In this document: in pieces, positions 1 to 7,394 of the stretch
Layout of the letters: every line of letters begins with the position of its first letter
How positions within the stretch are numbered: the stretch's first letter is position 1
Assembly (NCBI GenBank): GCA_964412395.1
Contig: CAYPOY010000012.1
Span: forward strand, 1 to 32,816
Direction of reading: 5' to 3'
DNA: 32,816 nucleotides
Origin: CAYPOY01 sp964412395
GTDB taxonomy: Bacteria > Chloroflexota > Anaerolineae > B4-G1
Program-made: the position numbers and the translations under genes
Notes under the pieces: generated by a model
Seen by the model: the letters and a program-made list of their open reading frames with translations, nothing else
What the model was told of the DNA's origin: nothing
The model's database searches: none

Positions 1-56
1 GAAAGTGTCCAATCCGAAATCATAGCTCATACGTTCGATTTGAACACTACCCTTTG

Positions 57-532
57 CTTCTGAACATCAAAGCAGAAGTGGAGCAAACTTGCCCCTACCA
101 AGACCATCTCGAGGCCGAGAAGATAGCCGAGTTTGAAAACAGTACGATGATCTCATCGCTAAAGGACTCAAAGCTAATCCTCCACCACCCGCAGTAGAGC
201 AAAAGCCGAAAAAACGAGGCCGAGTCAAACAATCTCCGCCCAAGAACTTGCTCGACCGCCTCAAGAACTACAAGCCAGAAGTGTTAGCCTTTATGTACGA
301 CTTTCGTGTCCCTTTCGACAACAATCAGGGCGAGAGAGATGTACGCATGGTCAAGGTTAAACAGAAAGTCTCTGGCACCTTCCGAACCAAAGATGGCGCT
401 GATAACTTTCTGCAGATTCGTGGGTACATTTCTACAGCCCGAAAGAATGGACAGTCGGTTATCAATGTGCTTCAAGATGCTCTGGCAGGAAGGCCCTTTG
501 TACCAACTTCTACCTCAGGCAACCCGCCCTAA
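57..532 (+). pseudogene. IS66-family transposase, C-terminal remnant, frameshifted
   Basis: The translation from about 248 to the stop at 532 contains the typical end of IS66 transposases: PFDNNQGERDVRMVK, then a KVSGTFR segment and the RGYISTARKNG block. This is the C-terminal part of the DDE catalytic domain, including its last acidic residue in NNQGERD. The stretch before it (57-140, reading LLNIKAEVEQ and later EKIAEFEN) belongs to the same protein but lies in another frame. The frames meet near 142, where one base appears to be missing (FEN-YDDLIAKGL). No first half of the transposase and no terminal inverted repeats are visible, but the window begins here, so the full extent is unknown. 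A non-functional insertion-sequence relic is the best reading. Confidence 0.85.
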
Positions 533-905
533 CCCGCCGATGGGCTGAGTAGAAGATAGCATACCACCTCTGGCGCAAATTGACAATGCTATTCGAGATT
601 GTTAAGGTCCAACCCTAATATACAAGTTACCATTTGGCAAAGCATTACAACTCGACGTGTTCATTCGGTGAGCGTATCACGCTGGGGACAAAAATGAGCG
701 GGGAACAGGGCTTCTGCGTTCGTCATTTGGCCTTTTTCGATGACTATGCGGTATTACAATCGAACGCCATTTTGCCGCTGGAATCAAGCCCCCACATGTA
801 GGATTTGCCGGCGGAAAAGCCCAACAGGTGGCGGTTACAACAACCCTGGCGGAATCATGCCGTTTCCTGCTTGTCCCAAACATGTTACGCTCCCTCATTC
901 GGCAT
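533..905. other. Intergenic stretch between the IS66 remnant and the hsp20 promoter
   Basis: About 370 bases with no convincing gene. The frame running into hsp20 is open from 740, but its translation before 980 has no protein-like pattern and no ribosome binding site. No CIRCE element (TTAGCACTC inverted repeat) and no recognisable IS66 end was found. Confidence 0.5.
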
Positions 906-934
906 TTGAGTCATGCGTCCAATTGTGGTACAAT
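906..934 (+). promoter_or_regulatory. Sigma-70-type promoter for hsp20-lon
   Basis: TTGAGT (906-911), a 17-base spacer and TACAAT (929-934) fit a housekeeping promoter with two mismatches in the -35 and one in the -10. It lies 45 bases ahead of the hsp20 start. The -10 is inside the first copy of a 13-base tandem duplication (925-937 and 938-950), so a second near-copy of the -10 (TACAGT, 942-947) follows it. Confidence 0.55.
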
Positions 935-950
935 TACGTGGTACAGTTAT
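925..950 (+). repeat. 13-bp tandem duplication in the hsp20 leader
   Basis: GTGGTACAATTAC (925-937) is followed directly by GTGGTACAGTTAT (938-950), with 11 of 13 bases identical. It overlaps the predicted -10 and start-site region, so it could be a double operator half-site or a simple slippage duplication. Confidence 0.7.
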
Positions 951-979
951 ATGGTAGGCGTGGCCTTTCGGGAGGTGAG

Positions 980-1414
980 ATGACGGTTAAACGGACGGGC
1001 GCGTGGGTGGAAAAAACGCGCAATGACGTTGGGGTTGAGCGGCTTTCGGGCGAGGGATGGATTGTCTGCCGACACACTTGCGCCTGGCAACCACTTACAG
1101 ATGTCTATGAGGACGATGACGGGGTAGTGGTAATACGCGTCGAGGTGGCAGGGATGCGCAGCGAGGATTTCTCAATCTCGCTGGCAGGACGCACACTGGT
1201 TGTTGCCGGTACGCGCATTGACCCAGCGCCTAAACGGACGTATCATCAGATGGAAATCCACTTTGGCGAGTTCCGCGCTGAGGTTTACCTGCCTTGGTCG
1301 GTGGAGTCGGAGGACGTGGAGGCCAGTTACGAGGAGGGGTTCCTGACAGTGCGTTTCCCGCGCCCAGGGTCGCAGCACGTGCCCGTCGTTGAGTCAGAGC
1401 GAGAGGAGGATTGA
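980..1414 (+). CDS. Small heat shock protein, Hsp20/alpha-crystallin family
   Basis: This is a 144-residue ATP-independent holdase that binds unfolding proteins in the cytoplasm. The alpha-crystallin domain runs from about residue 38 (WQPLTDVYEDDDGVVV) to the end. It includes the EVAGMRSEDFSISLAGRTLVV block, the FGEFRAEVYLP strand and the closing GFLTVRFP strand; the usual C-terminal IxI motif is not obvious. The frame is open upstream to 740, but ATG 980 is chosen because GGGAGGTGAG sits just before it and the conserved domain then has a normal-length N-terminal arm. The gene ends 8 bases before the lon start, so the two are probably co-transcribed from the promoter at 906-934. This pairs a holdase with a protease in one stress operon. 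Confidence 0.9.
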   Translation: MTVKRTGAWVEKTRNDVGVERLSGEGWIVCRHTCAWQPLTDVYEDDDGVVVIRVEVAGMRSEDFSISLAGRTLVVAGTRIDPAPKRTYHQMEIHFGEFRAEVYLPWSVESEDVEASYEEGFLTVRFPRPGSQHVPVVESEREED

Positions 1415-1422
1415 GAGAACAG

Positions 1423-3945
1423 ATGTCAGATCAGGAGAGAGGGAAGGGAGAGGGATTGTGGCGTATGTTAAGCCTTCCAGTGATCGAGAAGGAGCATAGC
1501 GATTCGTCGGATGGGGAAGCAGGCAGTGGCGTGTTTCAGGTTCCACCCCATCTTCCGATTCTGCCGTTGCGGGGTTTGGTCGTCTTTCCGATGACGGCCA
1601 TGCCGATCCGCGTCGGCCAGACACGCTCTATCCGGCTGATTGACGACGCGGTGGTCGGGAAGCGACTCATCGGCCTTGTGGCCAGCCGTGACTCGGAACT
1701 GGAGCTGCCAGGGGCGGACGACGTTTACAAGGTTGGGACAGTCGCAGCGGTTCATCGGTTGTTCAAGTCACCTGATGGAACAATCACGCTGATTATGCAG
1801 GGGCTGTTGCGCATCCGGGTGGAAGAATTCGTCAGCGAGTTGCCGTACCTGACGGCGCGGGTGTCTATAGCACCGGAGAGCGCGGAGAAGTCGCCGGAGG
1901 TCGAGGCACTGCGGCGGAGCATCGCGGAGGGTTTCCACCGCCTGACCGAGTTGGTGCCCGCGGTCCCCGAAGAAATGAGCACGCTGATAGTCAACATGGA
2001 AGATCCCTTGCAACTCGCCTACGCTGTCGCCAATCAGATGAAGGGGATTGATCTGGAGGACGCACAGCGGCTGCTGGAGTTGGATAGCGCCACCGAGAAG
2101 TTGCGCATGTTGCTGGGCCTGATGACGAAGGAACTGGAGGTGCTTGAACTGGGGCGCAAGATCCAGAGTGATGCGCAGTCGGAAATGGAGAAGACGCAGC
2201 GAGAGTACTTCCTGCGCGAGCAGCTCAAGGCTATCCGGCGGGAGTTGGGCGAGGCAGACGAGCAGCAGATGGAGGTGGAGGAGTTCCGCAAGAAGATTGA
2301 TGAAGCGGGTATGCCGGAGGAGGCGGAGAAGGAGGCCCGCCGCGAGCTGGATCGGCTGAGCAAACTGCCCACTGCTGCCGCTGAATACAGCGTCATTCGC
2401 ACGTATCTGGATTGGCTGACCAGCCTGCCCTGGAGCATCCAGACCGAGGACGACCTGGACATCGGGCACGCCCGGCAGGTGCTGGACGAAGATCACTACG
2501 ACCTGAACGAGATCAAGGAGCGTATCCTGGAATACCTGGCGGTGCGCAAACTGAGGGAGGAGCGCAAGGAGGAGTTCGAACGGGAGGAGCCTGTGGACCT
2601 CATCCGCCGCGAACGAGAGGGGGTCATCCTCTGTTTCGTGGGGCCGCCTGGCACGGGCAAAACCAGCCTGGGGCAGTCCATTGCGCGGGCGTTGGAGCGC
2701 AAGTTCATCCGGCAGTCTCTGGGCGGTGTGCGCGACGAAGCGGAGATCCGGGGGCACCGCCGCACCTACATCGGTGCGCTGCCTGGCCGCATCATCCAGG
2801 CGCTGCGGCGGGTGGAGTCGAAGAACCCGGTCTTTATGCTCGACGAGGTGGACAAACTGGGGACGGACTTTCGGGGTGACCCGGCGGCAGCGCTGCTCGA
2901 GGTGCTGGACCCGGAGCAGAACCGCGAGTTTCGCGACCATTACCTGGACGTGCCTTTCGACCTCTCACGGGTGATGTTTATCACCACGGCGAACTTGCTT
3001 GGCCCTGTCCCGGCACCGCTGCGGGATCGGATGGAGATCCTGACGCTTTCGGGCTACACCGAGACGGAGAAAGTGCACATCGCCCAGGGATACCTCATCC
3101 CCCGCCAACTGCGGGAGAATGGCCTGCGGCCCGATGAATTAAGTTTCACCGACGGTGCGCTGCGCCAGATCACCCGCGACTACACCCGCGAGGCCGGAGT
3201 GCGTAACCTGGAGCGAGAGATCGGACGGGTCTGCCGGAAGGTGGTGACCCGCATCGCCGAAGGAAATATAGAGCCGGTGCGGGTGACGATGCGAGACATG
3301 CCCGAGTTCCTGGGGAAGCCGCGCTACTTCCCAGAGATAGCGCTGCGCACCCGGTTTCCGGGCGTCGCTACCGGCTTGAGCGTTACCATCGCTGGCGGCG
3401 ATCTGATATTCTGCGAGGCCACTAAAATGCACGGCCGCAAGGAATTTACGGTCACCGGCCAGTTGGGCGATGTGATGAAGGAATCGGCACAGGCGGCGCT
3501 CAGTTATGTGCGCTCCAAGGCCGAGGATCTGGGCATCCCAGAGGACATCTTTGACAAAACCGACATCCATCTGCACGTGCCGGCGGGTGCAGTGCCCAAG
3601 GATGGGCCCTCCGCCGGCGTCACCATCGCCACGGCGCTGGCTTCGCTGCTGACCGATCGCAAGGTGCGCGATGATGTGGCGATGACAGGGGAGATCACGC
3701 TGCGTGGGCAGGTGTTGCCCGTGGGTGGTATCAAGGAGAAGGTGTTGGCAGCCCACCGGGCTGGCCTCAAGACCGTCATCCTGCCCAAGCAGAACGAAAA
3801 GGACCTGGACGACATACCTGAGGAGGTGCGTAAAAGCATCAAGTTCGTTCTAGCCGAGCGGGTAGATGACGTATTTGAGGCTGCGTTGGTGTCGGATGGG
3901 CAGGAGCGGCAGGGTTCCGTAAAGGAGACAAGGGCCAGGCAATGA
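1423..3945 (+). CDS. lon: ATP-dependent Lon protease
   Basis: Lon is a homohexameric AAA+ serine protease that degrades damaged and regulatory proteins in the cytoplasm. The 840-residue product has the normal architecture: an N-terminal substrate-binding LON domain (about 45-240, starting LPILPLRGLVVFP), a coiled-coil linker, and the AAA+ module with Walker A GPPGTGKTS at about 407-415 and Walker B VFMLDEVDK. The C-terminal protease domain has the catalytic Ser730 in KDGPSAGV and Lys773 in GGIKEKV, 43 residues apart as in E. coli Lon. ATG 1423 is preferred over the in-frame TTG at 1411, because the GAGAGGAGGA motif (1401-1410) would touch the TTG but lies 12 bases from the ATG. The gene is coupled to the receiver gene by an ATGA overlap at its stop. 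All key residues are present. Confidence 0.97.
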   Translation: MSDQERGKGEGLWRMLSLPVIEKEHSDSSDGEAGSGVFQVPPHLPILPLRGLVVFPMTAMPIRVGQTRSIRLIDDAVVGKRLIGLVASRDSELELPGADDVYKVGTVAAVHRLFKSPDGTITLIMQGLLRIRVEEFVSELPYLTARVSIAPESAEKSPEVEALRRSIAEGFHRLTELVPAVPEEMSTLIVNMEDPLQLAYAVANQMKGIDLEDAQRLLELDSATEKLRMLLGLMTKELEVLELGRKIQSDAQSEMEKTQREYFLREQLKAIRRELGEADEQQMEVEEFRKKIDEAGMPEEAEKEARRELDRLSKLPTAAAEYSVIRTYLDWLTSLPWSIQTEDDLDIGHARQVLDEDHYDLNEIKERILEYLAVRKLREERKEEFEREEPVDLIRREREGVILCFVGPPGTGKTSLGQSIARALERKFIRQSLGGVRDEAEIRGHRRTYIGALPGRIIQALRRVESKNPVFMLDEVDKLGTDFRGDPAAALLEVLDPEQNREFRDHYLDVPFDLSRVMFITTANLLGPVPAPLRDRMEILTLSGYTETEKVHIAQGYLIPRQLRENGLRPDELSFTDGALRQITRDYTREAGVRNLEREIGRVCRKVVTRIAEGNIEPVRVTMRDMPEFLGKPRYFPEIALRTRFPGVATGLSVTIAGGDLIFCEATKMHGRKEFTVTGQLGDVMKESAQAALSYVRSKAEDLGIPEDIFDKTDIHLHVPAGAVPKDGPSAGVTIATALASLLTDRKVRDDVAMTGEITLRGQVLPVGGIKEKVLAAHRAGLKTVILPKQNEKDLDDIPEEVRKSIKFVLAERVDDVFEAALVSDGQERQGSVKETRARQ

Positions 3946-4313
3946 GCACGATTATCGTAGTAGACGATGACGAAACCTTCAGCGGGCTTCTCAAAACAGT
4001 GTTCGAGTTTGAGGGGTACCAGGTGGTGCTCGTGCCCCGTTCGGATGACGTGGTGCTGATGGTGCACAAGTTTAGTCCTGATCTCGTGCTGATGGATGTG
4101 CACACCCGTGGTGGAGATACACTCGGTGTGCTGCGAGAATTGCGGGCGGATGAGGCATTGAAGACGGTGTCGGTGGTGATGACCTCGGGTATGGATCATT
4201 CTGCAGAATGCCTCGACGCCGGGGCCGACGCTTTTATCCTCAAGCCTTTCCGTCCTGACGAATTGATCGCATTGGTGACGGACCTGGTTGGCAGACAGGA
4301 CGCAGATGTGTGA
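3942..4313 (+). CDS. Stand-alone response regulator receiver domain protein
   Basis: This 123-residue CheY-like protein has only a receiver domain and no output domain. The acidic pocket is VDDDE (Asp8-Asp10). The phosphoacceptor is Asp52 in LVLMDVH, with the conserved Thr/Ser in VVMTSG and the Lys in FILKPF. Such proteins take phosphoryl groups from a histidine kinase and signal by protein contact; no kinase is encoded in the window. Its ATG overlaps the TGA of lon by 4 bases (ATGA), so translation is likely coupled to Lon synthesis. A direct link to Lon, for instance as an adaptor or stress signal, is only inferred from this coupling. Confidence 0.92.
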   Translation: MSTIIVVDDDETFSGLLKTVFEFEGYQVVLVPRSDDVVLMVHKFSPDLVLMDVHTRGGDTLGVLRELRADEALKTVSVVMTSGMDHSAECLDAGADAFILKPFRPDELIALVTDLVGRQDADV

Positions 4314-4375
4314 AACTCAGTCGTCGGTCTGCTGGAGCAGTAATCGGAATTGGATTCGAATGATTGGGGGAAAGA

Positions 4376-6082
4376 ATGACAAGGAACAAAAAAAGACAGG
4401 CAAAACCTCAGTGGAGGCGGGTTGATTTGCATCTACACACGCCCGTCTCTGCCGATTATTTGGAGCCCAGCGTCTCTTACCTGGACATTGTGCGCCAGGC
4501 GGAGAGCAAAGGGCTGGATATCATCGCTTTTACCGACCACAACACGGTGGCTGGCTACCGGGCGATGATGGAGGAGATTCATCAACTGGATTTGTTGGAG
4601 CAGCTTGGGCGGCTGCGCGAGGAGGAGAAACGGCGGCTCGAAGAATACCGCCGCCTGTGGGAGAAGGTGCTGGTGTTGCCAGGGTTCGAGTTCACCGCTA
4701 CGCTGGGCTTTCATATTCTTGGTATCTTTTCTCCTGATGCAGACGTGCGAGGATTGGAGTTTATCCTGCGCCAGCTCAACATCCCGCTGGATAAACTGGA
4801 CATTGGCAGCGGTGAGGTGGGGGCGACGACCGATGTGTTAACGGCCTACCGGGTCATTGACGAGGCTGGCGGTATCGTCATCGCGGCCCATGTGAACTCT
4901 ACCCACGGTGTGGCCATGCGAGGGTTGGGATTCAGTGGGCAGACGCGCATTGCCTACACGCAGGATCTCCATCTCCACGCGCTGGAGGTGACCGACCTTG
5001 AGAAGAAGGGGCGACGCACGACAGCGCGTTTCTTCGACGGCTCGCGCCCGGAGTATCCACGCCGCATGCATTGCATCCAGAGTGCCGATGCCCATCGGCT
5101 CACCCGAGACCCCAGAGATGCGAAGCATCTGGGTGTGGGAGATCGGGTGACGGAGATACTTCTGCCCGAGGTCAGTTTCGCCGCACTGCGGGCGGTGTTT
5201 TTGGGCAACGACTTTGCCCGCACACGGCCCTACCGCGCAGCAAAAGCGCCTGTGGACTACGTTCGGGCGGCGCGGGAGGAAGGGGCCACGATCGTGCAGG
5301 ATTTCCACGCTGGCTACACCCGCCGGGGTGGACGACTCTACGCCATTCTGGCCGACGTCGGTGCCTTTGCCAATACTAACGGAGGCACACTCTACGTTGG
5401 TGTCAGCGCTGACCCTAAAGAGCAGTCTCCTGGGGTGAGCAACCCCTCACGGGTGGTCAGAGCACTGCAGGAGGAAATCGAACGCCGCGTCACACCGCCT
5501 CTTGGAGTCACGGTGGACGTACAGGAGACACTGGGGGTGAAGGTGGTGCGGGTGGTGGTGCCCCGGGGCGACGATCCGCCTTACGCCATTGACGACAACA
5601 AGATCTATGTGCGCAGCGAGGCGGAGACTAATCTGGCGGTGCGAGATGAGATTGTGAGTCTGGTCGGGCGGGCGCAAGCGGGGCTTGCGGTCGTACCGGC
5701 AGAGAAACCCGTGGGCCACATCGAGCCACCCCGGACGGGAGTGGAGATTGTGGAGACTGGAGAGCGCAGGGGCACGTTCTATCACACGATGCGTGATCTG
5801 CGCAACGGCAACATAGTCAAGAACGTTACCCTGAAATCGGCACGGCGGCTGTGGCACTATGCGATCACCCAGGCTGAGGAGCACCCGGTAAAGGCAAACC
5901 GGGTCGAGTGGCACGGGGACATTGGCCTGCTGAAGCGACGGGAGCACGCTGGCCGGGCGCGTTACGACCTGGTGCAGCGGGAGAACAGCAAACTGCGCGT
6001 TTACTATGGGGTGACAGATGACGGCATTCACGGAGAGTGGGCGCACTTGGTGGGACTGGAAGCGGATGATGTAGAGGATTAA
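4376..6082 (+). CDS. PHP-domain phosphoesterase fused to an AlbA_2 (Schlafen-like) domain
   Basis: The 568-residue product begins with a PHP metallo-phosphoesterase domain: DLHLHTP (Asp17, His19, His21), FTDHN (Asp53, His54), PGFEF (Glu104), His112, His172 in AAHVNS, and SADAH (Asp238, His240). All the metal ligands expected of the family are visible, so hydrolytic activity is likely. From about residue 310 to 425 it has an AlbA_2 domain (FANTNGGTLYVGV at 331-343, then PPYAIDDNKIYVR), a nucleic-acid-associated fold often found in stress and defence proteins. The last 120 residues are basic and match no family I can name. ATG 4376 follows GGGGGAAAG; the frame opens upstream at a TTG (4364). 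The substrate is unknown; RNA, DNA or a nucleotide are all possible. It lies 62 bases after the receiver gene, probably in the same transcription unit as lon. Confidence 0.8.
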   Translation: MTRNKKRQAKPQWRRVDLHLHTPVSADYLEPSVSYLDIVRQAESKGLDIIAFTDHNTVAGYRAMMEEIHQLDLLEQLGRLREEEKRRLEEYRRLWEKVLVLPGFEFTATLGFHILGIFSPDADVRGLEFILRQLNIPLDKLDIGSGEVGATTDVLTAYRVIDEAGGIVIAAHVNSTHGVAMRGLGFSGQTRIAYTQDLHLHALEVTDLEKKGRRTTARFFDGSRPEYPRRMHCIQSADAHRLTRDPRDAKHLGVGDRVTEILLPEVSFAALRAVFLGNDFARTRPYRAAKAPVDYVRAAREEGATIVQDFHAGYTRRGGRLYAILADVGAFANTNGGTLYVGVSADPKEQSPGVSNPSRVVRALQEEIERRVTPPLGVTVDVQETLGVKVVRVVVPRGDDPPYAIDDNKIYVRSEAETNLAVRDEIVSLVGRAQAGLAVVPAEKPVGHIEPPRTGVEIVETGERRGTFYHTMRDLRNGNIVKNVTLKSARRLWHYAITQAEEHPVKANRVEWHGDIGLLKRREHAGRARYDLVQRENSKLRVYYGVTDDGIHGEWAHLVGLEADDVED

Positions 6083-6135
6083 GGCCCTTGCTGGGCTGTC
6101 CCCCCAGGATCTGAATATGCCCGTGTAGGAGGTGC

Positions 6136-6604
6136 TGGAATGGACGTGGCGGCATTGGCGGCGGCCGATAATTTCTCTGTACTCCCAGGTCTATGCCTTC
6201 GCCAACCTTTACCGGGCCTTCCGCCAGGCTCGCCGGGGCAAACGTGACCGGGCCGAGACCGGAGTTTCTACGTGCGAGACTCGAAGCGGCGGCTGATCTC
6301 TGCGGCCCCGTTCCGCGACCGGGTGGGTCACCACGCCCTGGTCAACGTCATCGAGCCCCTCTTCGAGGAGCGCTTCATCGGCGATTCCTACGCCAACCGG
6401 GTCGGCAAGGGCACGCACCGGGCGCTGGATCGTTGCCAGAGGTTCGCCCGGCACTACCGCTACGTCCTGCAGTGCGACGTCCGCCAGTTTTTTCCCAGTG
6501 TGGATCACGCCATCCTGTGCGTCCAACTGGCCCGCGTCATCGGCGACGAAGACGTGATGTGGCTGGTGGATCAGATCGTGGGGCCGGGGCCGGTGGGAGA
6601 GTGA
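6136..6604 (+). pseudogene. Reverse transcriptase remnant (DGR-like lineage), truncated and internally deleted
   Basis: Two frames together encode the front of a reverse transcriptase. From about 6171 the frame reads SLYSQVYAFANLYRAF and then RQARRGKRDRAE, the usual N-terminal block. The sequence then jumps frame near 6258 to SFYVRDSKRRLISAAPFRDR, followed by HHALVNVIEPLFEERF, YANRVGKGTHRAL and the motif-A stretch QCDVRQFFPSVDH with its catalytic Asp. Roughly 30 codons expected between the two parts are missing. The protein also stops before the YxDD motif, so no activity is possible. The order and wording of the blocks resemble diversity-generating-retroelement enzymes such as the Bordetella phage Brt (from memory). 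No accessory gene, template repeat or variable repeat was recognised. The 3' break lies just ahead of the toxin-antitoxin promoter. Confidence 0.8.
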
Positions 6605-6610
6605 TTGGTA

Positions 6611-6639
6611 TTGACAGATTATTGCCAATAGGCTATAAT
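6611..6639 (+). promoter_or_regulatory. Perfect-consensus sigma-70 promoter of the toxin-antitoxin pair
   Basis: TTGACA (6611-6616), exactly 17 bases, TATAAT (6634-6639). Both hexamers match consensus at every base. GGAGGTGAG (6647-6655) and the antitoxin ATG at 6660 follow directly. Antitoxins of this type normally repress their own promoter, and the TATTGCCAATA palindrome (6620-6630) in the spacer is a plausible operator. Confidence 0.85.
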
Positions 6640-6659
6640 ACGTATCGGAGGTGAGGAAG

Positions 6660-6920
6660 ATGGCTGTAGCGAAGGTGATGATCTCCTTGCCCAAAGAGTT
6701 TCTGGCGGAGATTGACCACGTGGCCCGGGAGGAGCATCGTACTCGCAGCGAATTGCTCCGCGAAGCAGCCCGTCTATATTTGCAGGTGCGACGGGCCGTG
6801 CCACGCGATGATCCTCGGATACGGCAGGCGGTCGCGGTGCAAGATCGGCTGGCAGCAGAAGATCGAGCAGTTAGTTGGGACAGCACAGCCGCACTCAGGG
6901 GTTGGAGAGGATGGCGGTGA
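6660..6920 (+). CDS. Ribbon-helix-helix antitoxin (CopG/VapB-like)
   Basis: The 86-residue protein opens with VAKVMISLPKEFLAEIDHVA and then EEHRTRSELLREAARLYL, the beta-strand/helix/helix pattern of ribbon-helix-helix DNA-binding proteins. The strand pairs in a dimer and reads the operator, while the C-terminal tail normally wraps the toxin. ATG 6660 is chosen because GGAGGTGAG ends four bases before it; an in-frame GTG at 6651 lies inside that ribosome binding site. The PIN toxin gene starts inside its last codons (10-base overlap), the usual layout of VapBC-type pairs. Its role as antitoxin is inferred from this arrangement. Confidence 0.88.
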   Translation: MAVAKVMISLPKEFLAEIDHVAREEHRTRSELLREAARLYLQVRRAVPRDDPRIRQAVAVQDRLAAEDRAVSWDSTAALRGWRGWR

Positions 6921-7378
6921 GTCACGTTCTCTCAACTATGGCCGTCCTCGACACCTCGGTGGTTCTCAAGTGGTTCCGACGGGATGAAACAGGCGCGGAG
7001 GAAGCACTGGCGCTGCGTGAGGCTTATCTGGACGGTGCCCTCAGCATTGCAGTGCCCGACCTGCTGCTCTATGAACTCGGCAACGTACTGCGCTATAAGC
7101 CTGACCTCGATAGCGACAAGGTGACAGCAGCGGTCGAAAGTGTGCTGGCAATGGGCCTCTCCCTGTGCGCCGCGACGCATGAACGGCTGATCCGCGCTGT
7201 GGAGATTGCCTTTGTCCACGATGTGACAGTCTACGATGCCGCTTTTGTCGCGCTGGCAGAGGAACTCCAGGCCGATTTCGTCACTGCGGATGAGCGATTG
7301 GCCCACCGGTTTGTGGGAGTGGACAGAGTGTACACGCTCCGAGAGACTGTTCCCTCCACCGCCTCTGGTGCTGCCTGA
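6911..7378 (+). CDS. vapC: PIN-domain ribonuclease toxin (VapC-like)
   Basis: This PIN-fold endoribonuclease is likely to be held inactive by the ribbon-helix-helix partner encoded just upstream. The acidic residues expected of the active site are visible: Asp in MAVLDTSVVLKWF, Glu in LLLYELGN, Asp in VTVYDAAFVALAEE, and Asp in FVTADERLAHRF. Translation probably starts at ATG 6911, where GGAGAGG lies directly upstream and the start overlaps the antitoxin; ATG 6938 (MAVLDTS) is an alternative and gives the more usual PIN start. The length of about 146-155 residues is normal. VapC toxins generally cut tRNA or rRNA; the target here cannot be read from the sequence. Confidence 0.9.
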   Translation: MAVSHVLSTMAVLDTSVVLKWFRRDETGAEEALALREAYLDGALSIAVPDLLLYELGNVLRYKPDLDSDKVTAAVESVLAMGLSLCAATHERLIRAVEIAFVHDVTVYDAAFVALAEELQADFVTADERLAHRFVGVDRVYTLRETVPSTASGAA

Positions 7379-7394
7379 GATCAGGATCTAGGAT

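Noticed and set aside
740..979. Longer start for the hsp20 protein at 740
   Set aside because: The added 80 residues look random, include the predicted promoter, and a good ribosome binding site precedes ATG 980.
1768..2940. A 390-codon open frame on the minus strand, opposite lon
   Set aside because: It mirrors the codon pattern of lon in a GC-rich gene, has no family pattern and no ribosome binding site; lon is certain.
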